Shown here one piece after another: positions 33,282-42,982 of a stretch of 64,000 bases of DNA (within the stretch, counting starts at the first letter, position 1; each line of letters opens with the position of its first letter). The DNA is from Megalopta genalis (taxonomy: Eukaryota > Arthropoda > Insecta > Hymenoptera > Halictidae). A program made the translations under genes and the position numbers. Below the pieces are notes generated by a model. The model did no database searches. It was given only the letters and a program-made list of their open reading frames with translations, and was not told the origin of the DNA. The stretch lies in the NCBI RefSeq assembly GCF_051020955.1, contig NC_135013.1, forward strand, positions 28,237,302 through 28,301,301, written 5' to 3'.

Positions 33282-35232
33282 CAGGGTGTCCCACAATTAT
33301 TTTAACAGCCGAAAATGAGGGGTAGCTGAGGTCATTTGAAGTAACTTTTTCCTTTGCGAATTTGCAATCTGAGGCTTTGTTTACGAGTTATTAACGAAAA
33401 ACACTGGCCAATGAGAGGTGACGGTGCGAGGGAGAGGGTCCGCGAGAGAGTCCGCAACACGAGGCTTTGACAGAAGGTCGGGACGGACTCGATCCGCGTT
33501 CGAAGTATTGAACAAGTCACGAAGCGAGAACTATCCGGATTTTTTTAACTACATAACAGTGATATTTTTAAGAAAAACGCTGTTCACCTTTACTTTAGAA
33601 CGTCTGAAGAATATTTACTAATTTTTCGGACCCGAAATAATATGAAGTTTAACCGTGACAGCTGTTTTAATTTTCTGGTGTGCATGACACCTCGTGTGTA
33701 CCATATGAAATTTTTATGCAAGGTGTACAGTGAAGATTAACGAATGATTTGCAAAGCTGATTTAATAATAAATAAGGGACGTAAAGGATTTGTTTATTAG
33801 AGAGATATGAAAAATATTATCAGTAAGAAACTCACCCATTTAGTTGAGGATGCATTTGCTGGCTGAAATTCATGATGTCGAAGGGCACTGACCTTGTACA
33901 ACGTACAGCTGATCTTTCAATGCACTGTCACTAAACACTGATCACTTAATTAATCACTGATAATCCGAATCACTTGTGGATATTTAAGAAAGATCACTGA
34001 GACTCGTTCGCGGATAATCGTTTATTCGACGCGTTCGTTCGGAAGTCGACGTTTCACTGCCAAAAAATCGAGGCCTCGACCGTGGGCCCTTGTCGTTCGT
34101 CTTTCGGCCGTCCGAGGAAATAACACCCGATACTATTTTCTTCGAAGCGCAGGGTACCGCCAAATGAAATAAACAAGATATGCCGAGACGTAAACTGTGT
34201 CCGACCCGCTGTCACCCTGCGCTCTTAGAACGTAATTAATGGCCGTGCGAAGAAAATGGTATCGAGTGTCATTTCCTCGGACGGCCGAACGAAGAACAAC
34301 AAGGACCCACAGTCAAGGCCTGAATTTTTCGGCAGTGAAACGTCGACTTCCGAACGAACGCGTCGAATAAACGATTATCCGCGAACGAGTCTCAGTGATC
34401 TTTCTTAAATATCCACAAGTAATTCGGATTATCAGTGATTAAATAACTGATCAGTGTTTGGTGACAGTGCAGTGTAAGTGAACTTCGCAAATAACCATAC
34501 CAGAGGTTCCACCGACAGTATCCCTCGAATGTTGCGGTCATCGACCTGGGATCAGCTGTTCGTTGTACGAGGTCAGTACGTACGAGTCAGCAAATGCATC
34601 CTCAACTAAATGGGTGAGTTTCTTATCGATAATATTTTTCATATTTCTCTAAAAAACAAATCCTTTACGTACCTTAACGCGATTATTTATTATTAAATCA
34701 GCTTTGCGAATCATTCGTTGAATTCTGTTCGTACACGGAATTATTTAAATTAAAATATCATTTACGAACTTTGTTAATCTTCACTGTACACCTTGCATAA
34801 AAATTTCATATGGTACACATAAGGTGTCATGCACACCAGAAAATTAAAACGACTGTCATGGTTAAACTACATATTATTTCGAGTCCGAAAAATTAGTGAA
34901 TATTCTTCAGACGTTCTAAAGTAAAGGTGAACAGCGTTTTTCTTAAAAATATCACTGTTATGTAGTTAAAAAAATCCGGAAAGTTCTCGCTTCGTGACTT
35001 GTTCAATACTTCGAACGCGGCTCGAGCCCGTCCCGACCTTCTGTCAAAGCCTCGTGCTGCGGACTCTCTCGCGGACCCTCTCTCTCGCACCGTCACCTCT
35101 CATTGGCCAGTGTTTTTCGTTAATAACTCGTAAACAAAGCCGCGGATTGCATTTTCGCAAAGGAAAAAGTTACTTCAAATGACCTCAGCTACCCCTCATT
35201 TTCGGCTGTTAAAATAATTGTGGGACACCCTG
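33282..35232. mobile_element. 1.95-kb giant inverted-repeat (foldback) element
   Basis: TA-flanked, ends CAGGGTGTCCCACAATTATT and the complement. Left arm 33282-34155 and right arm 34214-35232 are reverse complements almost throughout, around a ~58-base loop (34156-34213). The right arm carries extra segments, mainly around 34480-34570 and 34730-34780, plus a ~24-bp one beside the loop. The outer ~140 bp (GAGGTCATTTGAAGTAACTT, then CGAGTTATTAACGAAAAACAC, then CCAATGAGAGG) are shared with the CAGGGTGTCC elements. Short mirrored frames exist in both arms (33418-33621 plus and 34893-35096 minus) but the palindrome makes this inevitable. No transposase is seen. Confidence 0.88.
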
Positions 35233-35238
35233 TATATA

Positions 35239-35603
35239 TAGGGTGTCCCAAAAATGTCTCGCAATCCGAAAGTGGCGGGTTCCTCAGGCCATTTGAAGCA
35301 ACTTTTTCCTTTACAAAAATTTTCTCCGAGGCACCGTGAACGAGTTATTAACGAAAAACAGTGACCAATGAGAGACGAGCTCAGCTGGCGCGAGGCGATC
35401 GAGCCAATGAGCGGAACTGGGCTTCGTGCGCTGGTTGGCTGGGCCGCCTCGCGCCAGCCGTACTCGATTCTTATTGGTCACTGTTTTTCGTTAATAACTC
35501 GTTAACGGTGCCTCGGAGAACATTTTTGTAAAGGAAGAAGTTGCTTCAAATGATCCGAGGAACCCGCCATTTCCGGATTGCGAGCCATTTCTGGGACACC
35601 CTG
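35239..35603. mobile_element. CAGGGTGTCC palindromic miniature element, copy B
   Basis: 365 bp starting TAGGGTGTCCCAAAAATGTC and ending in the complement of CAGGGTGTCCCA, with TA duplications. It begins only 6 bp after the giant element, so one element inserted at the TA bordering the other. It is closely related to 48265-48615 (shared GGAACTGGGCTTCGTGCGCT and GGTTGGCTGGGCCGCCTCGC) and more distantly to 15507-15867. Confidence 0.9.
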
Positions 35604-35699
35604 TAGACAGTTGTAAATCGATGTGAAGACAAAAGAAGTGTGAAACAATGCATATGAAGACGATTATTTGATTCAAACGATGAGCGAGTGAGCTACTAG

Positions 35700-35822
35700 A
35701 GAGCAAGCCACTATAGTGGCGCGTCGTCCAGAGAGATGACATCCGCGAAAGCCACTATAGTGACGTGTCGTTCTGAAAGATGATATCCGCGGAAGCCACT
35801 ATAGTGGCGCGTCGGGCCTAAA
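35700..35822. repeat. 44-bp tandem repeat containing CCACTATAGTGG
   Basis: The word GCCACTATAGTG(G/A)CG(C/T)GTCG starts at 35707, 35751 and 35795, a period of exactly 44 bp, with GA(T/G)ATGA(C/T)ATCCGCG between. CCACTATAGTGG is a perfect 12-bp palindrome. The array ends inside the right terminal repeat of the outer TTAA element. Confidence 0.9.
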
Positions 35823-35829
35823 AGGTTAA

Positions 35830-37134
35830 AGATGATTGTCTGATTACCTATTCTACCTTGTTTCCTCTATGAATCAGGGTGTCAATGAATCTGTATGGAC
35901 CAACCATTCACTTCTGAGAGACAAACATGTTTAGTTCATGGTGGATGCTGCCGAAATCTGTTGAAATTATGGTACATCGCCCTTGGAAGACGCCTCTTGT
36001 CGAGACGCCTCGAGATCATCTTATTAGATCTAATGGAAATAACTGACGCGTTGCGTTAACCATCAGAAGCTCGGAAGTTAATTGAAGCCGTCGAAATGCT
36101 AGGTCAAAATCGATCCAGCAGCCACTTGGTACATCTTGTTGGCCATCTTTATTCTAGATTCTTCTAATCTGTTCCAGCAGCAAGTAGGTCGAACGAAGAA
36201 AAGTATATTTTTCAAATATATTTTTACATCTGAAATGAAGTCTGACAAATTGGAATGGTAACGTGTAAAGCGACAATTATCGTGAGAAGAAAGAAATTAT
36301 TCTGAAGCAGGTTTATCGTTTCCTTCGGGTAGATCTGTATACATAATTTTATTGTCGTCGCATAATAGTCATAGTTAAGACGAATCCAATGACGTACAAC
36401 ATCGCGGCCTTCGCGTAATCTCGAGTACTAAAATGATATGGAACCAGCATAATTGTTATAATTAACGTCGATAAAATTTTGCTTTGGCAAATGTTGAGAA
36501 TTGTGTTCATTGACTTGCATTATAATAATAATGCAATAACCATTATTTGCCTCTCCTTGACTGATGTCAGCACATGCATAATGTAACATAATTTTAATTA
36601 TAGTGCCTAATACAGTTGTGTATGTAGAAGCCACGTAGCGATGACGATACTGCGGGTCGTCGGAATCATTTCGACCTCGACTGACACGTGATACAGAATT
36701 GTTATGTTCTTGTGGACAATTAACAAAAGCGTTTGGAACTTTCACTATCTCGGACAATTCGCGTACGATAACGAGTGAACGGAATACGAAAACTATGACC
36801 TTGAACAAAATTGTTTGCTGACGTCGAAACAAAAAGAAAAACTCTCTTGACTAATGACGATCCTCATAAAGATTACTAAGCAGTTTTAAATGTCGGTCTA
36901 TCCTGCTTCCATTAATAATCCTTAATTACTAAACTGCGAATTTGATGCATTTTTGCTAAAACATGAATAAGTACAAACTATACAGACATTAAAGCTATTT
37001 AAGGACATTTTTACATTATTTTCGGCCTATTAAAATTATTCGAACAGAAAAGACATTTTCATCGAATTCACGTTCCACACAATTAACTTACCCAATTTTC
37101 GCATAAAGATCCAGAAATCTATCTACTTTTAAAA
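35830..37134. other. Intergenic, no gene recognised
   Basis: AT-balanced DNA. A minus frame of 134 codons (36428-36832) shows no motif. No transposon ends. Confidence 0.45.
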
Positions 37135-37372
37135 TGAGCCGTTTATTTTGAAAGTAGCTTAAGTCACTTTACCGTAATGAAAAGTGGTGATTTTTTAATG
37201 TTTATACGAAATGATTTATACTGAGAAAAATATCGGTATCCTGAGATAACAAATACAAGTAAATCTTCTCGAAAGTTAGCATCGATATTTTTAAACGTGT
37301 TAAAACGCAAACCCTTAAATACATCGACTTAAAAACAAAGTGACTTATGCCACTTTCAAAATAAACGGCTCA
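37135..37372 (-). mobile_element. TGAGCCG inverted-repeat miniature element, full copy
   Basis: 238 bp, opposite orientation to the copy at 25997-26239 and collinear with it throughout. The left end carries GTAGCTTAAG in place of GTGGCATAAG. It is flanked by AA on both sides. The preserved interior order shows these are copies of one source, not convergent hairpins. Confidence 0.9.
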
Positions 37373-39249
37373 AATATCCAATCATCCAGTTAATCACCTA
37401 AAACAACGATTCATTGTTATCACATTCGATTAAGGCACGTTCGAACACGAAGAAGACTCGCAGCACGAGCAGCGTGGCAAAAAGGCAATTTTTTGTCACG
37501 AATAACGATCCTCGGAAAGGTTATCAGGCAATTCCGAAGCGCTCCACTATCTCGCCGCCATTAATATCTATTAATCACTGTGCTCTATATCTATTCCTTA
37601 TCATATTCAATCGCCCGTCCAATCGCGGAGACAACGATACCATTCAATCAACCATACGAGGCGGCCGTCAATAAAGAATAGTCCCGGTGCCATAACATCG
37701 TACGAAAAGGAAACTTTCTCGATCAAGGAGGATCCCGGGTAGATTACCAGGCAATTTCAAGGTGTTGGCTGTCGCAGCAGCGGATCCTCTTTCCTAGGCG
37801 AAGAAGTCCGCCCGGCGGGAAGCCCGACGAGCTTCGACCGCCGCGGCGCGACGCGGCTGGTGAAACGAGCGCAGAAAGTTTTCGCGATCGTGGCCCCCGG
37901 TGTTTATACCGTCTACGGCGGGATTAATCGAATGAAAACATCGCGACGCGCACATTTATCCCCGCGCGATCGAATTTTATTGGACGTGCCGGGAAGTGAA
38001 ATTCAAGGACGTCGGTTCACGGCGAGCCGCGCGAGCGAGCGCGCGCGCGCGCGCGAAGGGGGGCACACGCGGCCCGGTAACGTAACGTCGTTGAATTATG
38101 CTGTCGTTACGTAGCCGACGATTATGCGACGTCGGGTTAAATAATCGTCGGCCGGTGCCGGACACGTTCCACTCCAAGGTCGCCGAGAACACGAGACCCT
38201 GGACCGTTCTCCATAATTGGGGACCGCCGGCCTGGCTAATTATACTGTCACGGGTCATAGTACCGTCGAGTACCCTACTTGCTAGTAGGAGGATCGATCG
38301 CGTGTCAGGTGATATTGGCGTCGCCGGCGGATTCTTTCGCCGCTGCGACCAGCCGCGGAGTCGGCCGCAACACGTATGCAGTCGCAGAACGGCGCCGATA
38401 ACGATGCCGCATTGTTCCCGCAACGGATTGGAAACCTTTTCCTCGCGCCACGCGCTCTCCACCTTGTGCTCCCTTGTTCGCGTTCGTTTATGCAATCCTG
38501 TTTACGGTTATGTTCGCGGACGCGTGCGACGATTACGTGTAACGTTCGAACAACAGCAAAAAAGTCCATGTCTTTCCATATTTTTCCGCCGTGTTTTCCT
38601 CGTCGATCAGAGGAGAGACCCGATTCGTCGCAAACGCGGCGTTTCCCTCGGATTTTCTTGCACGTAAGAATCTTACTGCGTCAATCGCTCGCATTCCTTT
38701 TCCTGTTTTGTAGTTGTTGTAGCCGGTTGTGTCAGAAATGCGCGCTACATGTAACTTCTTCTGTAACGTGTGATCGTGTGTTGGTATGTTATATTGTTTA
38801 TGTCGTAAATACGACGTTGAAAGGATTTCGTTCTTGCCCGGAGAGACTTTGCTCTCCGGTGTCGTGTAATTTTTCCATAAAAGATCTCGCTCGTATCCAG
38901 AATATTCAAAGTAGCATGCTGCTTTTAATTTGAACGCGAAACACGATCTATATTATTTGCCCGGCGAAATCGCGGTTGCGTGCCAGACGTCGTGCAGAAA
39001 ATTGGGTTAGTTGCGAATAAAATCGTCATTTTCTCCGAACTAAATCTGAAACCGATAAGAAACAACAAATTGCTAATAGCTGGTTAACTAAAACGTTCCC
39101 GGAGCTTTGTTACCGTCGAAGAAAGCATTGTCGTGTTCCGTTCGCTTTCTTATCAGTTCTCATCGGGAACTTCCAACGTCTTTGAATTCTTTAAATGAGA
39201 TTAATGATGCCAAACCACTGCGAACCGGGGAGAATCGGTTGCTTGGGTA
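37373..39249. other. Intergenic, GC-rich island at 37780-38660
   Basis: A strongly CpG-rich block with a CG run at 38027-38055. Frames of 172 codons (37977-38495 minus) and 189 codons (38098-38667 plus) overlap antisense and have no recognised domains. Past 38700 the sequence is AT-richer. Confidence 0.4.
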
Positions 39250-39530
39250 TACCTTGAAGCCTAGACATGCTATATAATTTATTACCGACATCAATGCAAG
39301 AAGTAACGATCGTCTGGCGTATAAAGGAAATATTAAAATGGTGGAACGTGACAAATAACGTCTACTTGACGCCGTCGTAAAAACGGACAGTAGACCAGCA
39401 CGCACCGAAAACGTTAAAACCCGTAGACGCGTTATATAATTTATTTTCAGCATGAATGCAAAAATGAACGATTGGCCGGGGTGCACGAAGAAACTGTTAA
39501 AATCGGGAAACGTTTCAAATAATTTCTATA
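39250..39530. repeat. Degenerate tandem duplication, ~162-bp period
   Basis: Two diverged units share AGCC(T)AGAC..G.TATATAATTTATT, then CATGAATGCAA or a variant, then GTATAAAGGAAATATTAAAATGG...AACGTGACAAATAA (first) against GAAGAAACTGTTAAAATCGGGAAACGTTTCAAATAA (second). TATATAATTTA is at 39271 and 39433. Similar words (GTGGAACGTGAC, GCCGTCG) recur at about 43972, suggesting a more widely scattered family. Confidence 0.5.
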
Positions 39531-41157
39531 TAAAAATAATAATTCTATATAAAAAGACACCGATATAAAAATTGACGATTAAAACCCAGAGGACACGACG
39601 AACAATTTACGTTGAACGTCGACCGAAAAATTAACAATTTAATAGCGCAGAAAGAGAATATTACAACCGACAGACGCCAAGTAAATTCTGTTGAACGGGG
39701 AAACGAACGGTGCAAAAAAAATTGCGTTTCAGAGTGCATTTGATCGGTCGAGCAAGTTTCTCGGAGCGCCGGGAAAGCGTCGCCGCCTCGAGTTTTTCCA
39801 TAAAATTCCATCAGAGTCAGGTGCAAGAAGTCGCGAGGGCTCTATCTCGAAGCCGGCGCGATATAAATGGTGCCGTCGCGACGAGAACTTAATGGGAACC
39901 GTCCCGCCGCGGCGGCCAATAAGAATTCGCGCTAATCAATTCCGTGGCCAGGAATCGGTCGCGAAAAATCAGATCCAATTAATTTTCGCGGCCGCCGTCG
40001 CCGCTGCCGCGTCGGCTCGTCATCGTTCCGCCGTTTATCGTTCATCGACAGCCGGCACGGATTGACCGGAGATTTCAACAGGGCTCTGGGAATTCCCCCG
40101 ATTTCAGTGGTTATTTCGCGCCAGCCTTATCGATAGTGAAGCGACGTCGAAGGATGACGGATGACTGACGACGCTTTATGTCTACGAACTGCTCCCTCCG
40201 GCGAGCCTCGAAAACGTCAACCTAGAGCCTGTACGGCTTCCGGACACGCTTACTGTAGCCTTTTTCGAGGATTCGTCGGAACTGGACTGCATTAAACCCT
40301 TTAACAGGGATCTGCGAAGGCTTTGCACGGAGAAATTGCGTTTCGCATTCAAGCAGTTTCATCATAGTATATGTATACGTGTAAAGTATATTGTCTCGTG
40401 TCTCCGTGCATATAACTACGGTTTCTGTTTATTGCAAACACTGTGTAATTGTCCATTTGTCGTGATTTGTTTGCGAGCGTACAGGTGAATTGTTAGAGTC
40501 GCTTCGAACAATCGATTTTTAAATGGAAACCTCGTTACACAGAATTCTTGTTATTCTTTCCTGGTATGTCTTAAAATAGAGGAAACTCTCGAACGAATTG
40601 AAAGACACGTGACACGTTTGCACGAGGAAAAGTGGGACTGCAAAATGATACAAAACATCTGTGTAACGAAAATTCGGTACCGATATAAACGTGCTCTGAA
40701 AATGTAAATGACGAGATTAGATTGACCCAGAAATTCGTTTCAGAATAGTTTCTGTGGCTGCGTTGATCAACAGTCCTTCGTTCTCGATCATTTCGTTAAT
40801 AGAACGAGACAATTTCTGTTTCTTCGATGTCTCCTCGTTTGCTTTTATCCGTAGAGTTTGCCAACAAAATTGGCAAATCCTGCGGATCTTTATACGAAAT
40901 CAAAATTTGATACATCGATTACAAAATACGAGAGCCAAGTACGATTTGATTTCTTCCATTAATAATTGCAATAAACCCAGATTAGTACACCAACATTCTT
41001 AGTTTATTCGAATCTTTTCGCTGTTTTAAATTTGACATGCCCATTTTTGTAAGAAACGCATAAAATTAATATATAAGTTATTATGCAACGTGGCGAAGAA
41101 ACGAGCAGAAAGTTAGTTAAATGTTAATCGAAAGATAATCGAACTGTCCGTATAATA
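39531..41157. other. Intergenic, GC-rich to 40320 then AT-rich
   Basis: Only short overlapping frames. A perfect kappa-B palindrome GGGAATTCCC (40088-40097) and an E2F-like TTTCGCGCC (40114-40122) sit 16 bp apart; see findings. No transposon ends. Confidence 0.4.
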
Positions 41158-41159
41158 TA

Positions 41160-41393
41160 TTAGGTCTACCGGAAAGTTCTGTCCGTTTGAGAAATAAAAG
41201 GAAATAATAGATTTTTCATAAATTTAGTATTATTTATTGTACAATATAATTTCCGTCGTTACTTATGACCTCTTGCCAGCGTGATGGCAATTTGTGAGCA
41301 ACATTTTTCAGAAATATATGTCTCAAATGAATATGTGCATATCTATTGAAATTTGCAATGACATTATCAGACAGAACTTTCAGGTAGACCTAA
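41160..41393 (-). mobile_element. Internally deleted mariner element
   Basis: TA (41158-41159 and 41394-41395) flanks 234 bp with inverted ends TTAGGTCTACC(G/T)GAAAGTTCTGTC. TTAGGT ends and TA duplication are typical of mariner. The minus-strand interior keeps the last ~45 codons of a transposase (41234-41371), followed by an AT-rich 3' leader and the end. The 5' end joins directly to this tail, so nearly all of the ~345-codon gene is deleted. Confidence 0.93.
41234..41371 (-). pseudogene. C-terminal remnant of mariner transposase
   Basis: Read on the minus strand, the remnant ends LPSRWQEVISNDGNYIVQ and a TAA stop, preceded by IFLKNVAHK. The mariner family commonly ends with the pattern LP.RW..V...DG.Y. 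The reading frame is intact over about 45 codons, but the whole N-terminal DNA-binding domain and DDE/D catalytic core are missing, so the product cannot be functional. It lies inside the TTAGGTCTACC-bounded element, as expected for an internal-deletion derivative. A full-length source copy probably exists elsewhere in the genome. Confidence 0.9.
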
Positions 41394-41395
41394 TA

Positions 41396-41517
41396 CATTA
41401 TAATTACATATACATATAATTACATTATAATAATATAATATATAATATATATAATAATATTATAATATTATTATATATATTATATATTATATATATTATA
41501 TATATATATATATTATA

Positions 41518-41549
<32 letters not shown>

Positions 41550-41592
41550 TCATAATAATTACATTATAATTACATATACACATAATTATAAT
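41396..41592. repeat. AT-rich microsatellite with repeated borders
   Basis: About 195 bp of TATA, ATAATA and TTATATA words. The words ATTACATATACATATAATTAC near 41402 recur as ATTACATATACACATAATTA near 41570, so both borders carry similar sequence. Confidence 0.88.
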
Positions 41593-41604
41593 GTACCTTC
41601 ACTT

Positions 41605-41649
41605 TCCAAATTGTCCACTTTTTCAGCGTCAATTAGGAAGAATTTACTG
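41605..41649. mobile_element. CAGTAATG-family right-end fragment
   Basis: CCAAATTGTCCACTTTTTCA, then GCGTCAATTAGGAAGAATTTACTG followed by TA, matches the right ends of the CAGTAATG elements. The left part is absent, replaced by the AT tract. Confidence 0.75.
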
Positions 41650-41651
41650 TA

Positions 41652-42328
41652 TTATGCCCAACAGCATTCAGTGTGCACATCCTGGTGCAACCGAAGCGAG
41701 GACAGGTGAAAATTCTGTGACAACAATGGGACTTTGTCTCGAGCTGACGATAACGCAACGACCGTCGTTTATTGTTCGCGGTGCAAAAGGAAGTACGAGC
41801 TGCAATTCCCGAACGAGGTGCAACGTGGTCGAATGAAAAAGATCACGGTCACATTGTCGCGAAAACAAGGAAAAATACCGCCGCCGCTGTTTGCGACATG
41901 ACCGAGGAAGTCGCAGTCTTATTGCTGCTAACTGACCCACTAATATTGATGTCTTGGACGGCCGTGAGTCTGCTGCGCGCAATATTTCATCGTTCGAAGG
42001 CCGCCGGCCGATCGTCGATCGATTACTGGCCAGGGTTAGGCTGACAATCGCTGCCGGTCGGAGACAGTCAGGAGCAAATTATGGGAGCGAGACAGAAGAT
42101 CGACGCAGTTTGGTGTCGTTCGCAGAAAAATTCACGGTTTCACCGCGCGTCAACAGAGGATATACGAGCCGAACGATCGCGGTTTCGGCACGGTTTCATC
42201 CGTTGACTGTCGCTCGATCATTTAATTATGGTAATCGCGACGCCTGTAATTAGCGAACTACGGACTTTGCGCGGCGATGACCGACGATTGCGAATAAAAC
42301 GCGACCGATTCGAGACACTATTTGTCGG
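41652..42328. other. Intergenic, GC-rich
   Basis: Overlapping frames on both strands (41668-41982 minus, 41772-42044 plus). No motif recognised. Confidence 0.4.
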
Positions 42329-42330
42329 TA

Positions 42331-42430
42331 CGGTAATGTCTCTCTAATTGACGCTCAGATTGTACACAAAAATGGACGATTTGGGAGAAGCAGATACGAT
42401 TATTCGAGCCTTTCGGTTCGTTTTAATAAT
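42331..42430. mobile_element. CAGTAATG-family left half, truncated
   Basis: TA then CGGTAATGTCTCTCTAATTG, then the family sequence through GATACGATTATTCGAGCC to TTTTAATAAT, where it stops abruptly at the start of a TGAGCCG element. The right half is not found downstream. Confidence 0.85.
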
Positions 42431-42620
42431 TGAGCCGTTTATTTTGAAAGTGGCATAAGTCACTTCGTTTTTAAGTCGATGTATTTAAGGGTTTGCGTTT
42501 TAACACGTTTAAAAATATGGATGCTAACTTTCGAGAAGATTGACTTGTATTTGTTATCGCAGGATACTGATATTTTTCTCAGTATAAATAATTTCGTATA
42601 AACACTAAAAAGTCACCACT
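42431..42620 (+). mobile_element. TGAGCCG element, truncated at the right
   Basis: Starts with the exact TGAGCCGTTTATTTTGAAAG end and follows the 25997 copy for about 190 bp to CACCACT. It then continues as the end of an unrelated TTAA-type element. The right inverted repeat is lost. Confidence 0.88.
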
Positions 42621-42633
42621 CGAGTGCAAAGGG
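42611..42633. mobile_element. Solo end of the CCCTTTGCACTCGAG family
   Basis: 23 bp identical to the reverse complement of 20626-20648, ending CGAGTGCAAAGGG and followed by TTAA (42634-42637). It overlaps the last ten bases (AGTCACCACT) assignable to the TGAGCCG element, so the junction lies within that shared word. Confidence 0.8.
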
Positions 42634-42765
42634 TTAAAATTGACACATTTCTCATGTGATACAAGACTTCAAGAATATTTGCGTCGAAATTCATATAAAT
42701 TCGTAGCATGGCCACATTCCTAGTTTTATTGAAAACAGTTTTGCCGACACAGTTTCGTCGAGATA

Positions 42766-42980
42766 CAGTAATGTCTCTCTAATTGACGCTCGGATTGTCC
42801 AGAAGAATGGACAATTTAGGGAGAGGAGGTACGATTATTCGATCCTTGCGGTTCATATTTACAGTCACGAATTGTCAACAACTATAAAAACGAGCTGCGA
42901 GGCGCGAACAATCGTATATCTCCTTCCCAAATTGTCCATTTTTGTGCACAATCTGAGCGTCAGTTAGGGAGACATTACTG
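42766..42980. mobile_element. CAGTAATG palindromic miniature element, full copy
   Basis: 215 bp flanked by TA. Ends CAGTAATGTCTCTCTAATTG and the complement of CAGTAATGTCTCCCTAACTG. The arms are near-perfect inverted repeats through GATACGATTATTCGA, with a central GAATTGTCAACAACTATAAA spacer. Non-coding. A TA target and CAGT-type end fit a Tc1/mariner-mobilised family. Confidence 0.92.
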
Positions 42981-42982
42981 TA

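Larger units (their letters stand above)
33180..35825. mobile_element. Outer TTAA-flanked element split by two nested insertions
   Basis: TTAA (33176-33179) precedes CCTTTTAGGTACGGC. The right end is the complement of CCTTTTAGGCCCGACG, followed by TTAA (35826-35829). Without the insertions at 33282-35232 and 35239-35603 about 310 bp remain, a typical size for a miniature element. Its right part carries a 44-bp tandem repeat (35700-35822). This explains why the two inner palindromes lie side by side: both entered the same host element. Inference rests on matching ends and target sites. Confidence 0.75.

Noticed and set aside
33418..35096. Mirrored small frames in both arms of the giant foldback as a conserved protein
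   Set aside because: Both arms are copies of each other, so identical frames are unavoidable and are not evidence of coding selection.
38098..38667. 189-codon plus-strand frame with a 172-codon antisense partner
   Set aside because: Overlapping antisense frames in a GC island, no motifs; compositional.
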